A stretch of 64,000 nucleotides of DNA from Phaeotremella fagi (lineage: Eukaryota; Basidiomycota; Tremellomycetes; Tremellales; Phaeotremellaceae), in NCBI GenBank assembly GCA_001599715.1, contig BCHU01000004.1:186001-250000 (forward strand), written 5' to 3'. Below, one piece after another: positions 35,984 through 48,598 of this stretch. The translations under genes were made by a program, and so were the position numbers. How positions within the stretch are numbered: position 1 is the first letter of the stretch; the number at the start of each line of letters is the position of its first letter. Under the pieces are notes generated by a model. The model was not told the DNA's origin, did not search any database, and saw only the letters and a program-made list of their open reading frames with translations.

Positions 35984-36140
35984 CCTCCTCTCACTCTCTA
36001 TTGTAAAACATTCTAGTTGTACTAGCAAATCTATGCATCAAATTCATTAATCGTAAAGGAAAACAAACGAAATCATCAAAACCCAATACCCATTACCCAA
36101 TTCCCAACAATAAACCAAAAAGAATCCCGAACCCTACCCA

Positions 36141-39100
36141 CTATCTCTTCAAAAGACTTCCCAACCTCTTCAACCCACTCTCCTTCTCCCTCTCCCTCTC
36201 CTCCCCAACAGTCCCCTCGGAAACCATACTAACCGGTGAACCAGATCGAACAGTCGATCGTCGACTACTAATACTTTCCACCAAACTCAAACGACGACCG
36301 AAACCAGGTTTACCGGAGGTAGAGCTCGGCAGGGAGAGATTAGGACTGGTGTTGGACGGTGGTATTGATGAAGATGCGGTTTCACTGGATACCCTGTCCC
36401 CGTTCAGTTTTGGGGAAACTGATATGGATGGGACGCTGGGTGCTGATCTTTGCGAGCTGCCGTTGACGCCTAATCCTACCGTGTTCGAGGTTACTGGTCC
36501 AAGTCTTAAAGGAGGTAGAACGAATGGTACAGTTGAATTCGGAAGCATTGGCGCACCAGTTGGTGAAGTCACCGTAGCGTTTTTAGAGGATTTAGAAGCA
36601 GACACTGATCTGGAGAGATTAGATGTCGAAATCGATAAGCCACCATTGACGACAGGTGATTGAGGTTCCTTTGGTAAAACTGAAATCTCTTCCGAGAACG
36701 ATTTGGCAAACACTAGACGAGAATTAGAATTAGCATTTGAATTCTTCCGCATAGTCCCCACGTACATCTCTCCAAAGCTTCATTAAAACTCATCATCTTA
36801 GGTCCACAAACTGATTTATGAACTCTCAAAGCCTCCTGAATCGACCGAACGTAATCAAGAATAGCGGCCCGTAAAGAATCACTCTGATAGTATTCACGAG
36901 GGTTTTTAGCTAGATAATCCGATTCCAAGAATGTCTGAACGAATTCCATCAGAGACGATTCTAGTTTACGTTGAGGAATTGGACGTACCTTTCGATAAAG
37001 AGCTACACCACCTTGAACGGGTGAACTGACAGCTGATTGAAGTATTCCATCCAACGCTTTGGTACTTTGGTACATCAGCTTTGTTCATGGAAACTAAGAC
37101 AAATGACATACTCTGGATTCTGCACTTTATCAGATAAACTTTGATATCTCTTGGTCAAACTCTGTATACTGCCAGTCGCACGTTCAACTTCATCAATAGC
37201 AGTGGTCATAGGTGAAATATGTTCATAAGAGATATCAACGACCTCGGAACGATTCAACACATGAGGTAATTTTTCAGCGGCTGAAGCGAAATCAGAAAGA
37301 TCCAACAACAACGTATACCCAAACACTCACTAGTCAAAACAGATTTCTCAACCCATTGTAAAACAGCTTCACTATCCTCCGAATCCTTATAATAAGGTCG
37401 TAAACTGACGAACTGATTGACGTTATTGAATTTATGATAAGCCTGAACGTTTTCTGGTACGTTTTTACCAAACACTGAATTCTTAGAATCAGGTAAAGGA
37501 GTAACTGAAGTTATCCAGATAATCTGCTCCGGGCCGTTACGTGTTAATTCGAGAGGTGGTGATTTTTGTCGATGGAGATTGGCGTCTGGATATTTATGTT
37601 GAATGGATTCGTAGCTTTGATCATTGGTATTAGTTTTTGACTGGGAAGTGATGGGATCACTCACAAATCAGTATATTTTTGCCATGGTTTACCTCGAATC
37701 ACGAATTCCTTTCCTTTGAGCATAGACGGGAAAGGTCCATAAAACGCCTAAAAACACCATTAGTCAATAGACCAAAAACTCAAAACAAAGTCCAAACATA
37801 CCACCCTGAAATACTCTGGATAATGTCTGGAAGAAGAACCGATCTTGCCCCAAAGTCCCGCCTGATATTTAAGAAGTTCAACAACCTTGATATGGTTATA
37901 AGTGATTCTTTGATGTTGCGTAGCCAGTTCTTGTGATAATTCCAGAGCGATTTCGTACGCTTCGGCATCAACTGTTGGTTGAACGTTTGGTCAACATCTA
38001 CCAATCTGATCGTGAAGACTTACCTAAGTAACCGAGAACATGACGATAAATAGCTTCCTTCCTGTTGAAACAAGTTTGCGCAGGTAAACTGATGATCCCA
38101 TCATTGAACGCCTCCAAATAATCACCACCATCATTCCATTCCCACATATCAGCATGCAATTTCAAAGCCAATCCAGCAGTCAACCAATCCTTAGCCTCCA
38201 AATTGATATTAACCAATTGATGGATGAATCGAACATATAAATCATTTCTGCCTATTCTCTTGATGAAGTTCATAAGTCGGTAAGTAGCGTTCGAACGTTC
38301 ATCTTTCCATTCTTTGTTATCCGGTAGATCTTTCAATGAAATCAGTAGATCGATGAATAGTTCCACTTCGTCGAGGAAAATTCCAACTTTGTCATGGAAT
38401 GTTTGATCTATTTTGGGGGATTGTTCGAATACCGATCGAAGTTGGGCTACGAAATAGGCTCTCATTGTTGGATCGTTTGATGATGATTTTTGGGAGAACT
38501 ACAAGAAGAACATTAGTCAGATATTTGTAGTTCTCCAAAGGTGACGACTCACGAGTTTATCGAGTTTTGCGAAAATCTCAGTCTCTATACTATCAAATTT
38601 CCCTTCCAAGACGTATTCAGCGTAAATCATTGAGAACAAAATCTCGACGGCAGTTTCACACATCTGATCATGGCTAGATAAACATAATCCAAGTATCTGT
38701 TCAGCTAAACCAGTGAACCTAGTTTGGTACTATGACAAAATCAGTAATTTTCTTTGTAACAACTGAACATGAAAACTTACACCTCCATAACGTAAATCCC
38801 CAGAATGACCATCAACAGGCCAACCGATTGCGTTCCATAATTTCAAGAGCAAACTTGCCCCCTCATCACGTAAATCACCAGCGATAATCCATTCAGCCCG
38901 TCTTCTTTGTTGAGTCTGATCCTCCAAAGCCAATTCGTCCGATCCACAGAAATCACAAAGCAACTCGAAAACTTTATTCCAAAGTTTGGAATCGAAACCC
39001 TCAGTTTCTTTAATGTTAGGAATGAACTGTTCAGTCATTATCGTTCCTGCTATACAGGTCAGGAGTTTGATGATACTACTGAAAGACATTAATGAGAGGG

Positions 39101-42100
39101 TTAACCATTGTTTTGGGAAGGCTTGGAATTTGATTACTGATTGACAGAATTCGAATGTCGTGATCAATGTAGAGGAGAATTGAACGAGACCATCGACTTC
39201 AAGTGATTCTTCCAACCAACGTGATAGATGACTTGAGGGACAGGCCATGATCAAAGTAAGAATGACAACGGCAGCTTCGGCAGAACCACATTTGAAAGTT
39301 TCAGGTGAAGGGAGAGCGTCATCGTTCGATTGTTGATGTTTATCGATCAAAGATTGAGGAGGTAACTGAGCAACAAGAGCGAACGGATGTGTCATTGGGA
39401 AAACGTCTGGTGTTGCTTTCCAAATAGTGGCCGATGATTGATGTCGACTTAGAACAGTGGCCGTCTCCTCTCCGGCAAGTTCGTCATAAGAAGCAAGTAA
39501 GCTACTCGTCAGCTAAAACATGGTAACCAAACATACCTTGGCAAAAGAGTCAAACAATACTCAATATTCTCCTCCTCCTGAGATCGAAGGATATCGTCAC
39601 TCTGAATAGCAGGAGACGAATACCATTCTTGTAATTTATTAACAGTCCAAGCGACAACCTAAAAACGAATCAGTACAAATTAACACATAAACAACTCACA
39701 GTAATAGCCAATCGATTACATTCCAACCATTTGATCCTTCTCCCATCTTTCAAAACCTGAGTATCATTTTTGATTCCAGTCGCGTCATCTTCATATCTAC
39801 CCAAATGAGGTCGAACCCAACGAACCATAGCTGGGATAAGCAAAGATCGACTTTCAGAAGTGTTGAAAACACTTTTAATGACTTGTAACAAAAGCAGTAG
39901 CTTGTAGATAGCAATACTACCTTTAGCTGATGCCAACGTATCAGCAAATGTGATTACCATCTCAGCGATTTCGAGTGGAGCGAAAACTTGTGCCAAGTAC
40001 GGTAGGATATCTGAATAATGTTGTACAGCTAACGTCTGAGTTCCAATCACAGCTTTGTCATTTGATTTCATCAACGAATTGATTTCGTTCAGGATTCCCT
40101 TCATCTGTTTTTGGAAATCAGCTTCGATATGTGCTGAGGTAGCATCAAGACCGATTCCCTTTGCTCGATCCAATTCCCTTGATCTGATGATTATCCTAAA
40201 CAACAAATGCCAGACTTTGAGGAAAGATCTGTAATCCTTAGTCGATGGGTTGGTCATTATCGATTTCATCGATCGAAGTAACAAAAACGATGATGCGGGG
40301 TAATTGAAATGATTAGATATATAGTTATCTAGAACCGATTTGAAATTTGGGAATCTTCTATCTGAGATCATTGATAAGATTTTAACCAAACCTTTGAAAA
40401 CGAGATCATTGACTTCCTGTTGTCGTTCACCTAAATTCGATACTAGAATTCCAAAAAGAGCGTCTAGAGATTTAGGAACGAATTTGGATAATTCATCTTC
40501 AGCCACGAAACCGAACATTTGAAGTGTTTGACATAGCGTATCGATATCCTTCGAGTATCTCTGCCAAGAGAATAGGTTTCGTAAAGTATCATCCTGGGTG
40601 TGAACACTCGAACAAAGGAAACTTCGAAGTACCATTCGATCTTTCAATGGAGTCATGGTTTTAGCGACGGATGATGAAAGTAGTGGTTCCCCATCACTAA
40701 GTGGAGGAGCTTCAAAGTAAATGTTTGGTGAAGGGACTAAATTCTTTTCCATCCTGTACAAGACCAAATTATGCAGTCCATCTTTGACTGTACTGGATGT
40801 AGAATAAAGAGGTAGATAGCCAATAGCGAATGGACGTTCCAAACCAACTTCTTCAGATGAACGATCTCGATTCCTTGATCTGAACGTCAAGAACAAATGG
40901 CAGTCGTCCACGAAAGACGGTAAAGAAATCTTGATCAATTCACCAAAAGTTGGTCTGTCGTTATGATAAAATACCAAAGAGTTGTAAACCGACATAGGCA
41001 ATTCACCAGATCCACCAGCGAAGATAGCGTTAGGTAGAACAGTACCATCTTGTTTACGAACTTCGATTGATACCTGAACATTACCTTGGTTGCTACTTGG
41101 TTGAACGGATTTTCGAACGTTTTTGATCGATCCTGAAGTCGACATTGGGGAAGTAGTGAAGACAGCCGACCAAAGTTTGATATACAAATCGTTCCTTGTT
41201 GTACCGGGATAAACGACGTCTGGGAATCCAAGTCTAGCAGTCAAAGGAACATCAAAAAGTAAAGATGGGTGTTCATGAACGAGTTGCGGTGCAGCACCTT
41301 TGAAGACCTTGACTCCAACGGCGATACCTTCGGCCCTGCCCAATTAGCTCGATTCATCAATCCCATAAACTCACCTAGAAGTCTTATCAAATTCCTTGAT
41401 CCTGTCATGTATAATATCTTCGTGCAAAGTCGCGAAAGCACCTTCTTCCCTTGGAACGAAAATCGGCATTGTGAATTCATGAGTTTCATCCATCATTTTA
41501 CCCAATTGAGCTAATTCTAAAACAGCACATCCGAGAGGTCGACGGAAAGTCGGTCGTCCAGATGTATGATGAGTATCAACTGTTGCTGTAGCAGTTCCTG
41601 CTGTTGATCTACCACCGAATCCTGAAGTTACAGAGAAAGAATCATCAGAGACGTTATCAAGTGTGAAGGTTGATCCTCGATAGGCTCCAAGTGATTCTCC
41701 AAGAGTATTTCTTTTCCCTGTACTTTGGTTCAAAGTATCTGAAGCACCAGCTGAGGAAGCGACTGAATCCATTTTCATAGATCCATTTCGAACGATCCGA
41801 CAAACAAGATAAATCGTTTCGTTGACATCTTCAATCTTGAGATCAGTGAACAATGTTCGCAGTCGACCTAATCTTGTTTCAGGGTCTCGAGCTGGACTAC
41901 CTAGGTGGTTCAATATCAAACAAAATTCTTCTGTCAAGAATCGGTTTTCTTTTTTACTGTACAGCGAGAAGTAGAGTTCCGCGGTTTCACCAGGAGCACA
42001 AGGACTGGCAACAAAAGCTCGAACGTCTAAACAACAATGATAATAAGGTGTCGCTTGTCCTACATCCGCTTCAATGGTTTTGGTGGTCAGAGGGAAAGTT

Positions 42101-43522
42101 TCCGTCCGTGAAGAGAGTAGACTTTGACCTTTACCGAAAAGTGTATCCAGGGGGATGAGATCGATGTATGCGAGCTAGGTATCAGCTTTGTTGGCAACGG
42201 AATAACCTACTTGAACTTGGTAGACATAACATGCAATCCCACCTATCCAACTTGCACCAGTGACAGCCCTCTCACGATCCAAAACCATGACACTCCCATC
42301 ATCCAAACTTCTAACAATAACCTCCAATCCCTGGGCGACATTACATTTGACCAATCTTGCGACGCATTCTCTCCTGACTCTGGTTAACTCATCTGCACTC
42401 AGTGTTTGCGAGAGTAATTGTCGTCTTCCCAAAAAAAGTGCATCGATATGTTGCATGACGGCGTTGAACAGACGATAATTTCGATTAGCGAGATAAGTGG
42501 GGAGGCGCTAACGTCAGCAAAAGTTCTCTTAGACGTCACTCACCCCATACCATTCTCTTATAGCACATGCGATCTCATCAACCAGAGGATACTGTTGACC
42601 AGCTAAAGTTGCGTCCCCAGCCGTAAGTTTAGGTAAAGGCGGTTGAGCCTTATCTTCTTCTGAACTTGCAACAGCTTTATCAAAAACGAGAGAATGAGGT
42701 CGATGAGGTTTTCCCTTGACGACTTTCCCATCAACATTAGGAGTACCTTCTAAAGATTTGAAACCGTTTTGTGGACTGTTCAACGATATCCCATCCTCCT
42801 CTTCTTCCTTAACATCCTCCATTTCCCTTGTACGTGCTGATAACATCTCTTTAGCCTTTTCAGTAGCAGCTCGACGAGCTTGTTCGTAAATCGGACCAAG
42901 TTCTCCGTTATCGTTAGGTGCACCTGGTTTTATATGTAACACGTTGGCGGGGAAGATACCTATGAGGACAGAAGGTTCTGGTCTTGGATACGATAGTGGA
43001 TCAGATGATTGTGTCGGGGTTATCATGCTCAACGAGACGGCTTGTACGACGTATCTGTGATATAAGATTAGAGATATTAAACCAAAACATAACAAACACT
43101 ACCTACCCTCGATACCAAACATCCCCTCTTCCATCTTCACTCAAACTACATTCATATTCCTCAAAAGCGAAAAACTCATCACCAACATCCAAGCTAATTT
43201 CATAAGCGTTGGCTTTACCACCTGTATTCCAAGATTCCTCAACAGGTTGAACACCGTTAACTCCACTCCAAGAGAATCTGTTTCTATAATTTGGTGGTTT
43301 GGGATTCGAACCTGAACCTTCGGCTGTTGGTGAAGTAGGTGAATCTGGGGATGTAGGATGGAATGGATGAACGGCGAAACCTGAATAGATGTGGGGTAGT
43401 GGTTGCCATGACCCGTTTAGGAGACTGTGGATGGGTTGTTAGTCTTGTTAGTATTGTTTTTGGGTAATTGAAATAACGAACGGGTTTGGTTTGGAGGTTG
43501 TGACGGGCTCTGAGGTCGTCAT
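36141..43522 (-). CDS. DCK1: Dck1/DOCK-family Rho/Rac guanine-nucleotide exchange factor
   Basis: The ATG is at 43522 (MTTSEPVTTSKPNPLLNG across the first intron) and the stop at 36141. There are more than a dozen short introns and about 2200 residues. The N-terminal 130 residues contain an SH3-like unit (GKANAYEISLDVGDEFF, WYRGYVV, IGIFPANVLHI). A DHR-1/C2-type region includes FPDVVYPGTTRNDLYIKLW, and the long armadillo-like middle includes NHFNYPASSFLLLRSMKS. The DHR-2 catalytic region spans AEYVLEGKFDSI, DLYVRFIHQLVNINLEAKDW, YRVAFYG-type sequence (FRVAFYGPF), KPWQKYTDF, and the late GPKMMSFNEAL. The tail is Ser/Pro-rich. With an ELMO partner, DOCK180-type proteins activate Rac1/Rho5-like GTPases. 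An internal insert (about 1880-2020 on the track of the protein) was not resolved fully. Confidence 0.92.
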
Positions 43523-43794
43523 GGCGAGAAGGGGGGGATTGTGAGAATCAAGACAGTGAATCCACTTTGTTACTGATTGAGGTGGGTATGGGTATGGGTA
43601 TAGATGGTGAGTAGATGAGAGAGAATATAAATATAAGAAAGCAAGAATAAATAACAAACAAAAGATACCAGGTCACATTGAAATTGAATGGATAACGACA
43701 CTACTAATTCAGGGTCCGTGCCTGAATTTAGACAGTAACTGTAAGTATAAAAATGTTGACCAAGAACAAGAATATCTTGAGAATAACTACCATC
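43523..43794. promoter_or_regulatory. Short bidirectional promoter region between Dck1 and the Rieske-DUF455 gene
   Basis: Only 272 nt separate the two divergent ATGs, so both promoters and leaders must share this space. A long open frame crossing it on the minus strand lacks coding character. Confidence 0.5.
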
Positions 43795-45786
43795 ATGACT
43801 GTCGATAACTTTATAAAGTAAGTCGAAGATCATCCATACAGCATTGAAGGAAGCACTAACAACCCCCACAGAATATGTCCATTCCAAGCAACGCTCTCCC
43901 ACACAAGATTCCATCTCTCCCTACGAACGAAATCATCACCCATCACCTATCATCGGCTTCTGTTATTCAGAATAAACAAACCGATCCCAATATCACCAGA
44001 CACTGGAACCTCCACCAATGAGGTAGAAGCAGGACCATCAAGTTCGACTGGTTACGACTCCTCCGAACATGAGTTATATTGTATGGAGGAAACTTGTCCT
44101 CATTTAGGTGCCCCTCTGAGTCATGCTGAGATTGAAGATATTGAGGATTCCAAGGCTATCGGTGGGTTTTGTTTTGAGAGGGGGACTGATGGATCTAGTT
44201 TGTCCTTGGCATCAATATGATTTTGGTAAGTCCTAAATATTCTCGAGATCATTTGATTGACTGGAATTTAGATCTCAATGATGGTTCAAGTTGTATGTCC
44301 AAAAATCTCTAACAATATTTTTGCCGTCATCTAATGATAATTCTCGTAGCGACAGGACTTAATGCTTGCGTGTACAAAGTACAAATCCGTCAGGAAGACA
44401 ACAAAAGTATGGTCTACATCGAAGCACCTCACCTTGAATCTCAAGAACCAGTTTCATGGGAATTAATAGAGATGAGAGGTGTCTCAGAGGGTGTGTCTTT
44501 CATCTCCCACCAAAATCAATCAAATAGCCTAACAATGAACAGAATTTGCCGACCCCCCACTACCGCAAATATCAAAACTCTCCCTCCAAAATCCAAACCC
44601 AACCCCAACAGCCAAATCAATGAAAGAAATAACCCTACCCAACACTCTCCTATCGTTCGCCCATCTAATTCTCAGAACCTCAAATCCAGAACTCAAATGT
44701 CTACTCACGAAAGAGGCCGTCCGACAACTCCGTTCAGGCGAGTTGACATCTATTCGACCTAGTTTATCGGAAATCGAGATCGAACGTCGAGATGGGGGTT
44801 TATTGGATGAACCTCCGAGAGAAGTTGAGATGATACCAGCTGGTAAAATGGGTAGGAAGTGGGTCAAATTGCCCCACACTTGAAAGATATCTTAGCTGAT
44901 TAGTTGAAGGGGTAAAGGTGGAACGGAGAAATCAAGGATACTCATGCTTCGTACGTCATCTCCCATACCTCCTCGTCTCATAGCTGATCACACCACAGAT
45001 GCGCTGGCCAATATCGAACAATACGCCATAGACCTCGCTTGGGACATCATCGCCCGTTTCGCAGATCTCTCAATCAAAGGTCGAAGACTACCCACAGAAT
45101 TCTTCCTAGATTGGGCAAAAGTAGCTGAAGACGAAGCGAAACATTTCACTCTACTATCGAAACGTTTGACTGTGGGTGAACTGAACTCTATTCTTGAGAC
45201 GAAAACTGATGTCAGGAAATAGGAATTAGGATCTTATTTCGGTGCACATAAAGCCCATGCGAGTCTGTGGAGTTCGGCTCTGGACACCGCCCATTCTTTA
45301 TCTTCTAGAATCGCTATTATACATCTAGTCGCTGAGGCCAGGGGTGTTGATATGAATCCATTGACACTAGCGAAATTACAATCGGCGGGTGATAAAGAGT
45401 CATCAAGGATTTTAGAGATCATTCATGCGGATGAAATTACGCGTATGTCCTTGTCGTCTATCTCATATGAATTGGTACTAATCTTACCTTTTTAGACGTC
45501 ACAACTGGTCATAGATGGTTTACGTGGTTATGTCAACAGAACGATGTTGATCCCATCAAGAAATTCAGAGAGGAAGTGGCAGCTAATTTCCATGGGGCTA
45601 TTAAAGGACCTTTCAATCAGGATGATAGGTTGAAAGCTGTACGTGGTTTCCATCTTCTTAGGACAGAAATACTGATCAGATGATCTATAGGGACTTACAC
45701 CTGCTTATTACGAAGATCTCGTTGGACATAAAGGGAATAAGGAGAAAGTTGATGGTGATGAACATCTTCATCCTCGATTGACTTGA
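43795..45786 (+). CDS. Rieske [2Fe-2S] - DUF455 (ferritin-like) fusion protein
   Basis: Eleven exons (43795-43817, 43872-44161, 44199-44225, 44272-44292, 44350-44490, 44543-44858, 44910-44950, 44999-45171, 45223-45442, 45496-45638, 45691-45786) sum to 1491 nt, or 496 residues. The 23-nt first exon encodes MTVDNFIK and is followed by a GTAAGT donor. Residues 1-165 form a Rieske domain with CPHLGAPLSH and CPWHQYDF, supplying the two Cys and two His cluster ligands. Residues about 190-480 are DUF455, a ferritin-like helical domain: GKGGTEKSRILMLHALANIE, QYAIDLAWDIIARF, WAKVAEDEAKHF, EARGVDMNP and HADEITHVTTGHRWF, with Glu/His pairs suited to a di-metal site. The combination suggests an electron-fed di-iron oxygenase-like enzyme; substrate unknown. 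Confidence 0.88.
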
Positions 45787-45955
45787 GTGGGAGGTGGTGT
45801 TAATCAGTGTGTGTAATGTGGTATTGTACTCTCTGCTGCGAATCATGTATAGCACATAACACATCCATCAAATCAAACACGCTGTACAAAGAACCATCAA
45901 AGCACTAAAAAAAACTGAAACCGAGAAACCACCAAAAGTCCCCTCGACCAAAAAC

Positions 45956-47041
45956 CTATTTCTTCTCCCCAGCCAACAAAGCTTCCGCACAACTAACAAT
46001 ACATTCCTCGTTACTTCTCGTCGTCCATCCAATAGATTTAGCCTTATCATTGGAAGTACTAAAAGTTTTACCTAATTCCGCGGTGATAGTTTTCATCTCA
46101 CCGATGAAAAGACTAGCGAATCTAACGACGAAATCCGGTAACGACGAAGTAGGAACTTTTTTAGTTTGATCAGCTGGTAAACCTTTCTTAAGGATTGTTC
46201 CGATTTGAGGTAAAGAGATGTTATCGCCTGCGACTGAAATGTATCTTTCACCAGCTGCTTTAGGATGGGTAGCGACGATTAAATGAAGAGCGGCACAATC
46301 TCTTACATCTACCACACCGAATGAAATGTTTGGTACGGCTGGATAAGCACCTGTGAGGAAACTGGTGATGATACCGCAAGTGGTTGATTCGGTTGGTACC
46401 AATAACGGAGGACCGAAAATTCCAACTGGGTTGACCACTGATAATTCGATTGAACCGTTCTGACCTTTACCATTTTGTTCGTACCAATCCCAAGCTGCTT
46501 TTTCAGCCAAGACCTTAGATTTAACATAGGGAGTAACGTCACTACCACCGTTGGGATCTGTCCAATCCTTCTCTGTGTAATTAGCATGAGAACCTTTAGG
46601 TTGACCATGACCATAAGTGATAGCAGCTGATGAAGAGGTAACGACGATTCGTTTAACGTTAGCGTTCTTGGCCGCGTTAAGAACTCGAATGGTACCATCA
46701 ACAGCTGGTTTGATAAGTTGATTCTCATCTTTAGGTTGAACACCTGGGAAAGGGGAGGCAACGTGTAAAACTATAGTTACACCTTGACAAGCTTTGTCCC
46801 AACCTTCGTCCTTCAACAGATCGGCTATAACGAATTCTAATTGAGTGGTGTCAACTGGTGGTTGAGCGTTCGAGAGACCTTTGAGAACGTTTTCTTTTTT
46901 TGCGGTTGATCGAATGGTGGTTCTAACTTTGTGACCGGCTGTCAAGGCTTGAGCGATACAGTGAAGTGAGAGGAAACCTGAACCACCGGTGACTAACCAG
47001 GTTTGCTGGGCAGGGGTTGGGGCTGGGGCTGCGGTTGACAT
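45956..47041 (-). CDS. Extended short-chain dehydrogenase/reductase (Gre2/dihydroflavonol-reductase-like)
   Basis: A single exon of 361 residues. The Rossmann NAD(P)H motif is TWLVTGGSGFLSLHCIAQAL, followed by KVRTTIRSTAKKENVL (basic residues favour NADPH). ADLLKDEGWDKACQGVT, VLHVASPFPG, RIVVTSSSAAI, and the catalytic YVKSKVLAEKAAW (Tyr-x3-Lys) follow in order, then VVNPVGIFGPPLL. These define the cinnamyl/dihydroflavonol reductase and yeast Gre2 group, which reduce aldehydes and ketones such as methylglyoxal. The glycine motif is GGSGFL instead of GxTGFI, which is common in this group. The lack of introns is unusual among neighbours but not proof of transfer. Confidence 0.9.
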   Translation of the reverse strand: MSTAAPAPTPAQQTWLVTGGSGFLSLHCIAQALTAGHKVRTTIRSTAKKENVLKGLSNAQPPVDTTQLEFVIADLLKDEGWDKACQGVTIVLHVASPFPGVQPKDENQLIKPAVDGTIRVLNAAKNANVKRIVVTSSSAAITYGHGQPKGSHANYTEKDWTDPNGGSDVTPYVKSKVLAEKAAWDWYEQNGKGQNGSIELSVVNPVGIFGPPLLVPTESTTCGIITSFLTGAYPAVPNISFGVVDVRDCAALHLIVATHPKAAGERYISVAGDNISLPQIGTILKKGLPADQTKKVPTSSLPDFVVRFASLFIGEMKTITAELGKTFSTSNDKAKSIGWTTRSNEECIVSCAEALLAGEKK

Positions 47042-47491
47042 TGTAGGTAAGTTGTCTGATGTGGATGTGGGTTGGTGTATGATTTGATTGAGATAGACAA
47101 ATGCGGAAGTGGGAGGTGGTGTTGGTGTTGGTGTGGGATATTCTTGAATTCAAAATACACTTCAAACTAAGAAATTCGATTTAACCTTTTATAGTGATTT
47201 CCGTTTATTTCGGGTATTGGTTGACCGATTCAATCTTGACCGATTCTACCACGTGGCGTGGTGGCGGTAGATCGTCCTTGTACATTATTCGGGCTACAGT
47301 GAAAGTTAATTTACGTTCTACATCTATCATATACAAAGTCTACCAGGCCCAGACTTGGTGTTGTTGTTTCCCGGCTGCCGCAGACTCGATGCTGTTGCTT
47401 CCCGGCTGCCGATCGACATGTCGATGATGAATGTACATGATAAAGTTGGTCGAGGCTCCGTTTTGAGATTATCAAAATTTTCAGATAAAAC
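47042..47491. other. Intergenic region with a 31-bp tandem duplication
   Basis: 450 nt upstream of the SDR start and downstream of the next minus-strand stop. It has GTTGGT-type short repeats near 47110 and the tandem duplication at 47350-47411. Confidence 0.4.
47350..47411. repeat. Two tandem 31-bp copies, each ending TTCCCGGCTGCCG
   Basis: Copy 1 at 47350-47380 and copy 2 at 47381-47411 start CAGACT and end TTCCCGGCTGCCG, with four mismatches. They lie between two genes, upstream of the SDR promoter. Confidence 0.85.
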
Positions 47492-48295
47492 CTAAAATCT
47501 ACTAGAATCCTCTTCCAATTCCTTGAGAGCTTCATCTAACCATTTTAAATCCCCTTCCTCCGCATGATGTACCTCCAAAGCCAAATGTTCGACGTCGTCA
47601 GAATCATCTCCTGCTTCATTCCTCTGGTCTGTCGATTGAATCGAAGTTTCGTTTTCGGGTTGAAAGTTTAACAGGGTCGGTTCGATATATATTGAATTCC
47701 TCTCGAACTCCCGTAAACCCTCTTCATATTCTGGATCCAAATTATCTAACCAACTTGAATCAACATCCACCAGTGCCTCACCACCCCCTTCGAATTCAGA
47801 AACGATCACACCGTCCAAAACGATCTTGCCATTTCTCAACGGGAACAACAAATCGAATCTCACCCAAGCATGTTCATCCATACTTTCAGACCCAATACCA
47901 ATAAAACCAATTTTTTGGACAGAAACACAAAATCCAATCTGTTCACCTTTTCGAGTCTTATCAGAGAAATTTCCACAAAACACATTGAGATCCATGTCTT
48001 CTTTGGAACCATCTCTCCAAACCCCTGTTACTCGATTCGAGATAATCCTCTCACTTATTGATTGAATATCTTTGAGATATTTACTGGGACCTGGACCTAA
48101 TAATTCTCTTGCTAGGTCTACACTCGAGTTACTTCTCATGTTTTCGGGAGAGAAAGTTTGGACGAAAAATCGTTTCAATGCTGTTAACATTGTCGATTCG
48201 CTGTCTCCTATACCTGTATATCCGTTGAGGATCTTTCCGTGGTGAGTTGATTCGGATGGTTTGAGGATGTATACTGATACTGAAGTTGATGACAT
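47492..48295 (-). CDS. Hypothetical single-exon protein, 267 residues
   Basis: An uninterrupted frame from ATG at 48295 (MSSTSVSVYILKPSES) to TAG at 47492. The first two thirds look globular, with alternating beta and helix character: LKRFFVQTFSPENM, VTGVWRDGSKEDMDLNVF, FCVSVQKIGFIGI and HAWVRFDLLFPLRNGK followed by IVLDGVIVSEFE. The last 80 residues are acidic and disordered. There is no signal peptide or membrane span. I do not recognise the family. Its length and balanced composition support it being a real gene. Confidence 0.65.
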   Translation of the reverse strand: MSSTSVSVYILKPSESTHHGKILNGYTGIGDSESTMLTALKRFFVQTFSPENMRSNSSVDLARELLGPGPSKYLKDIQSISERIISNRVTGVWRDGSKEDMDLNVFCGNFSDKTRKGEQIGFCVSVQKIGFIGIGSESMDEHAWVRFDLLFPLRNGKIVLDGVIVSEFEGGGEALVDVDSSWLDNLDPEYEEGLREFERNSIYIEPTLLNFQPENETSIQSTDQRNEAGDDSDDVEHLALEVHHAEEGDLKWLDEALKELEEDSSRF

Positions 48296-48598
48296 TGTTG
48301 ACAAGATCTATGTTGTGGAAGTTAAGCTTTCTAACAACTTGACAAGTTACTTTACATATTTCAGAAAAGTTTAGACCGGGGAATCAAATTGGCCAAGAAG
48401 ACTACTTTGAAGTCTGAAAGGATACATTCAAGAAGATTGAATACTGTCTACTGCACAATGGAGAACGTTTACTTGTATGATGAAGGTCTACATTATTTTT
48501 GCCATTTTGGACTTTGCCACAGCCACGTGTAGAGTTGTTTCCAATATATTAATTATCTTCAACAGTCGATGGTGATGATATTTAGATGTTGATATTCA
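48296..48598. promoter_or_regulatory. Divergent promoter region
   Basis: 303 nt between divergent starts of the hypothetical 267-residue protein and the Vma12-type gene. Nothing specific is seen. Confidence 0.35.

Noticed and set aside
43570..43914. Minus-strand open frame across the Dck1/Rieske promoter region.
   Set aside because: It overlaps the first exons of the Rieske-DUF455 gene on the other strand, lacks motifs, and is not needed for the Dck1 start at 43522.
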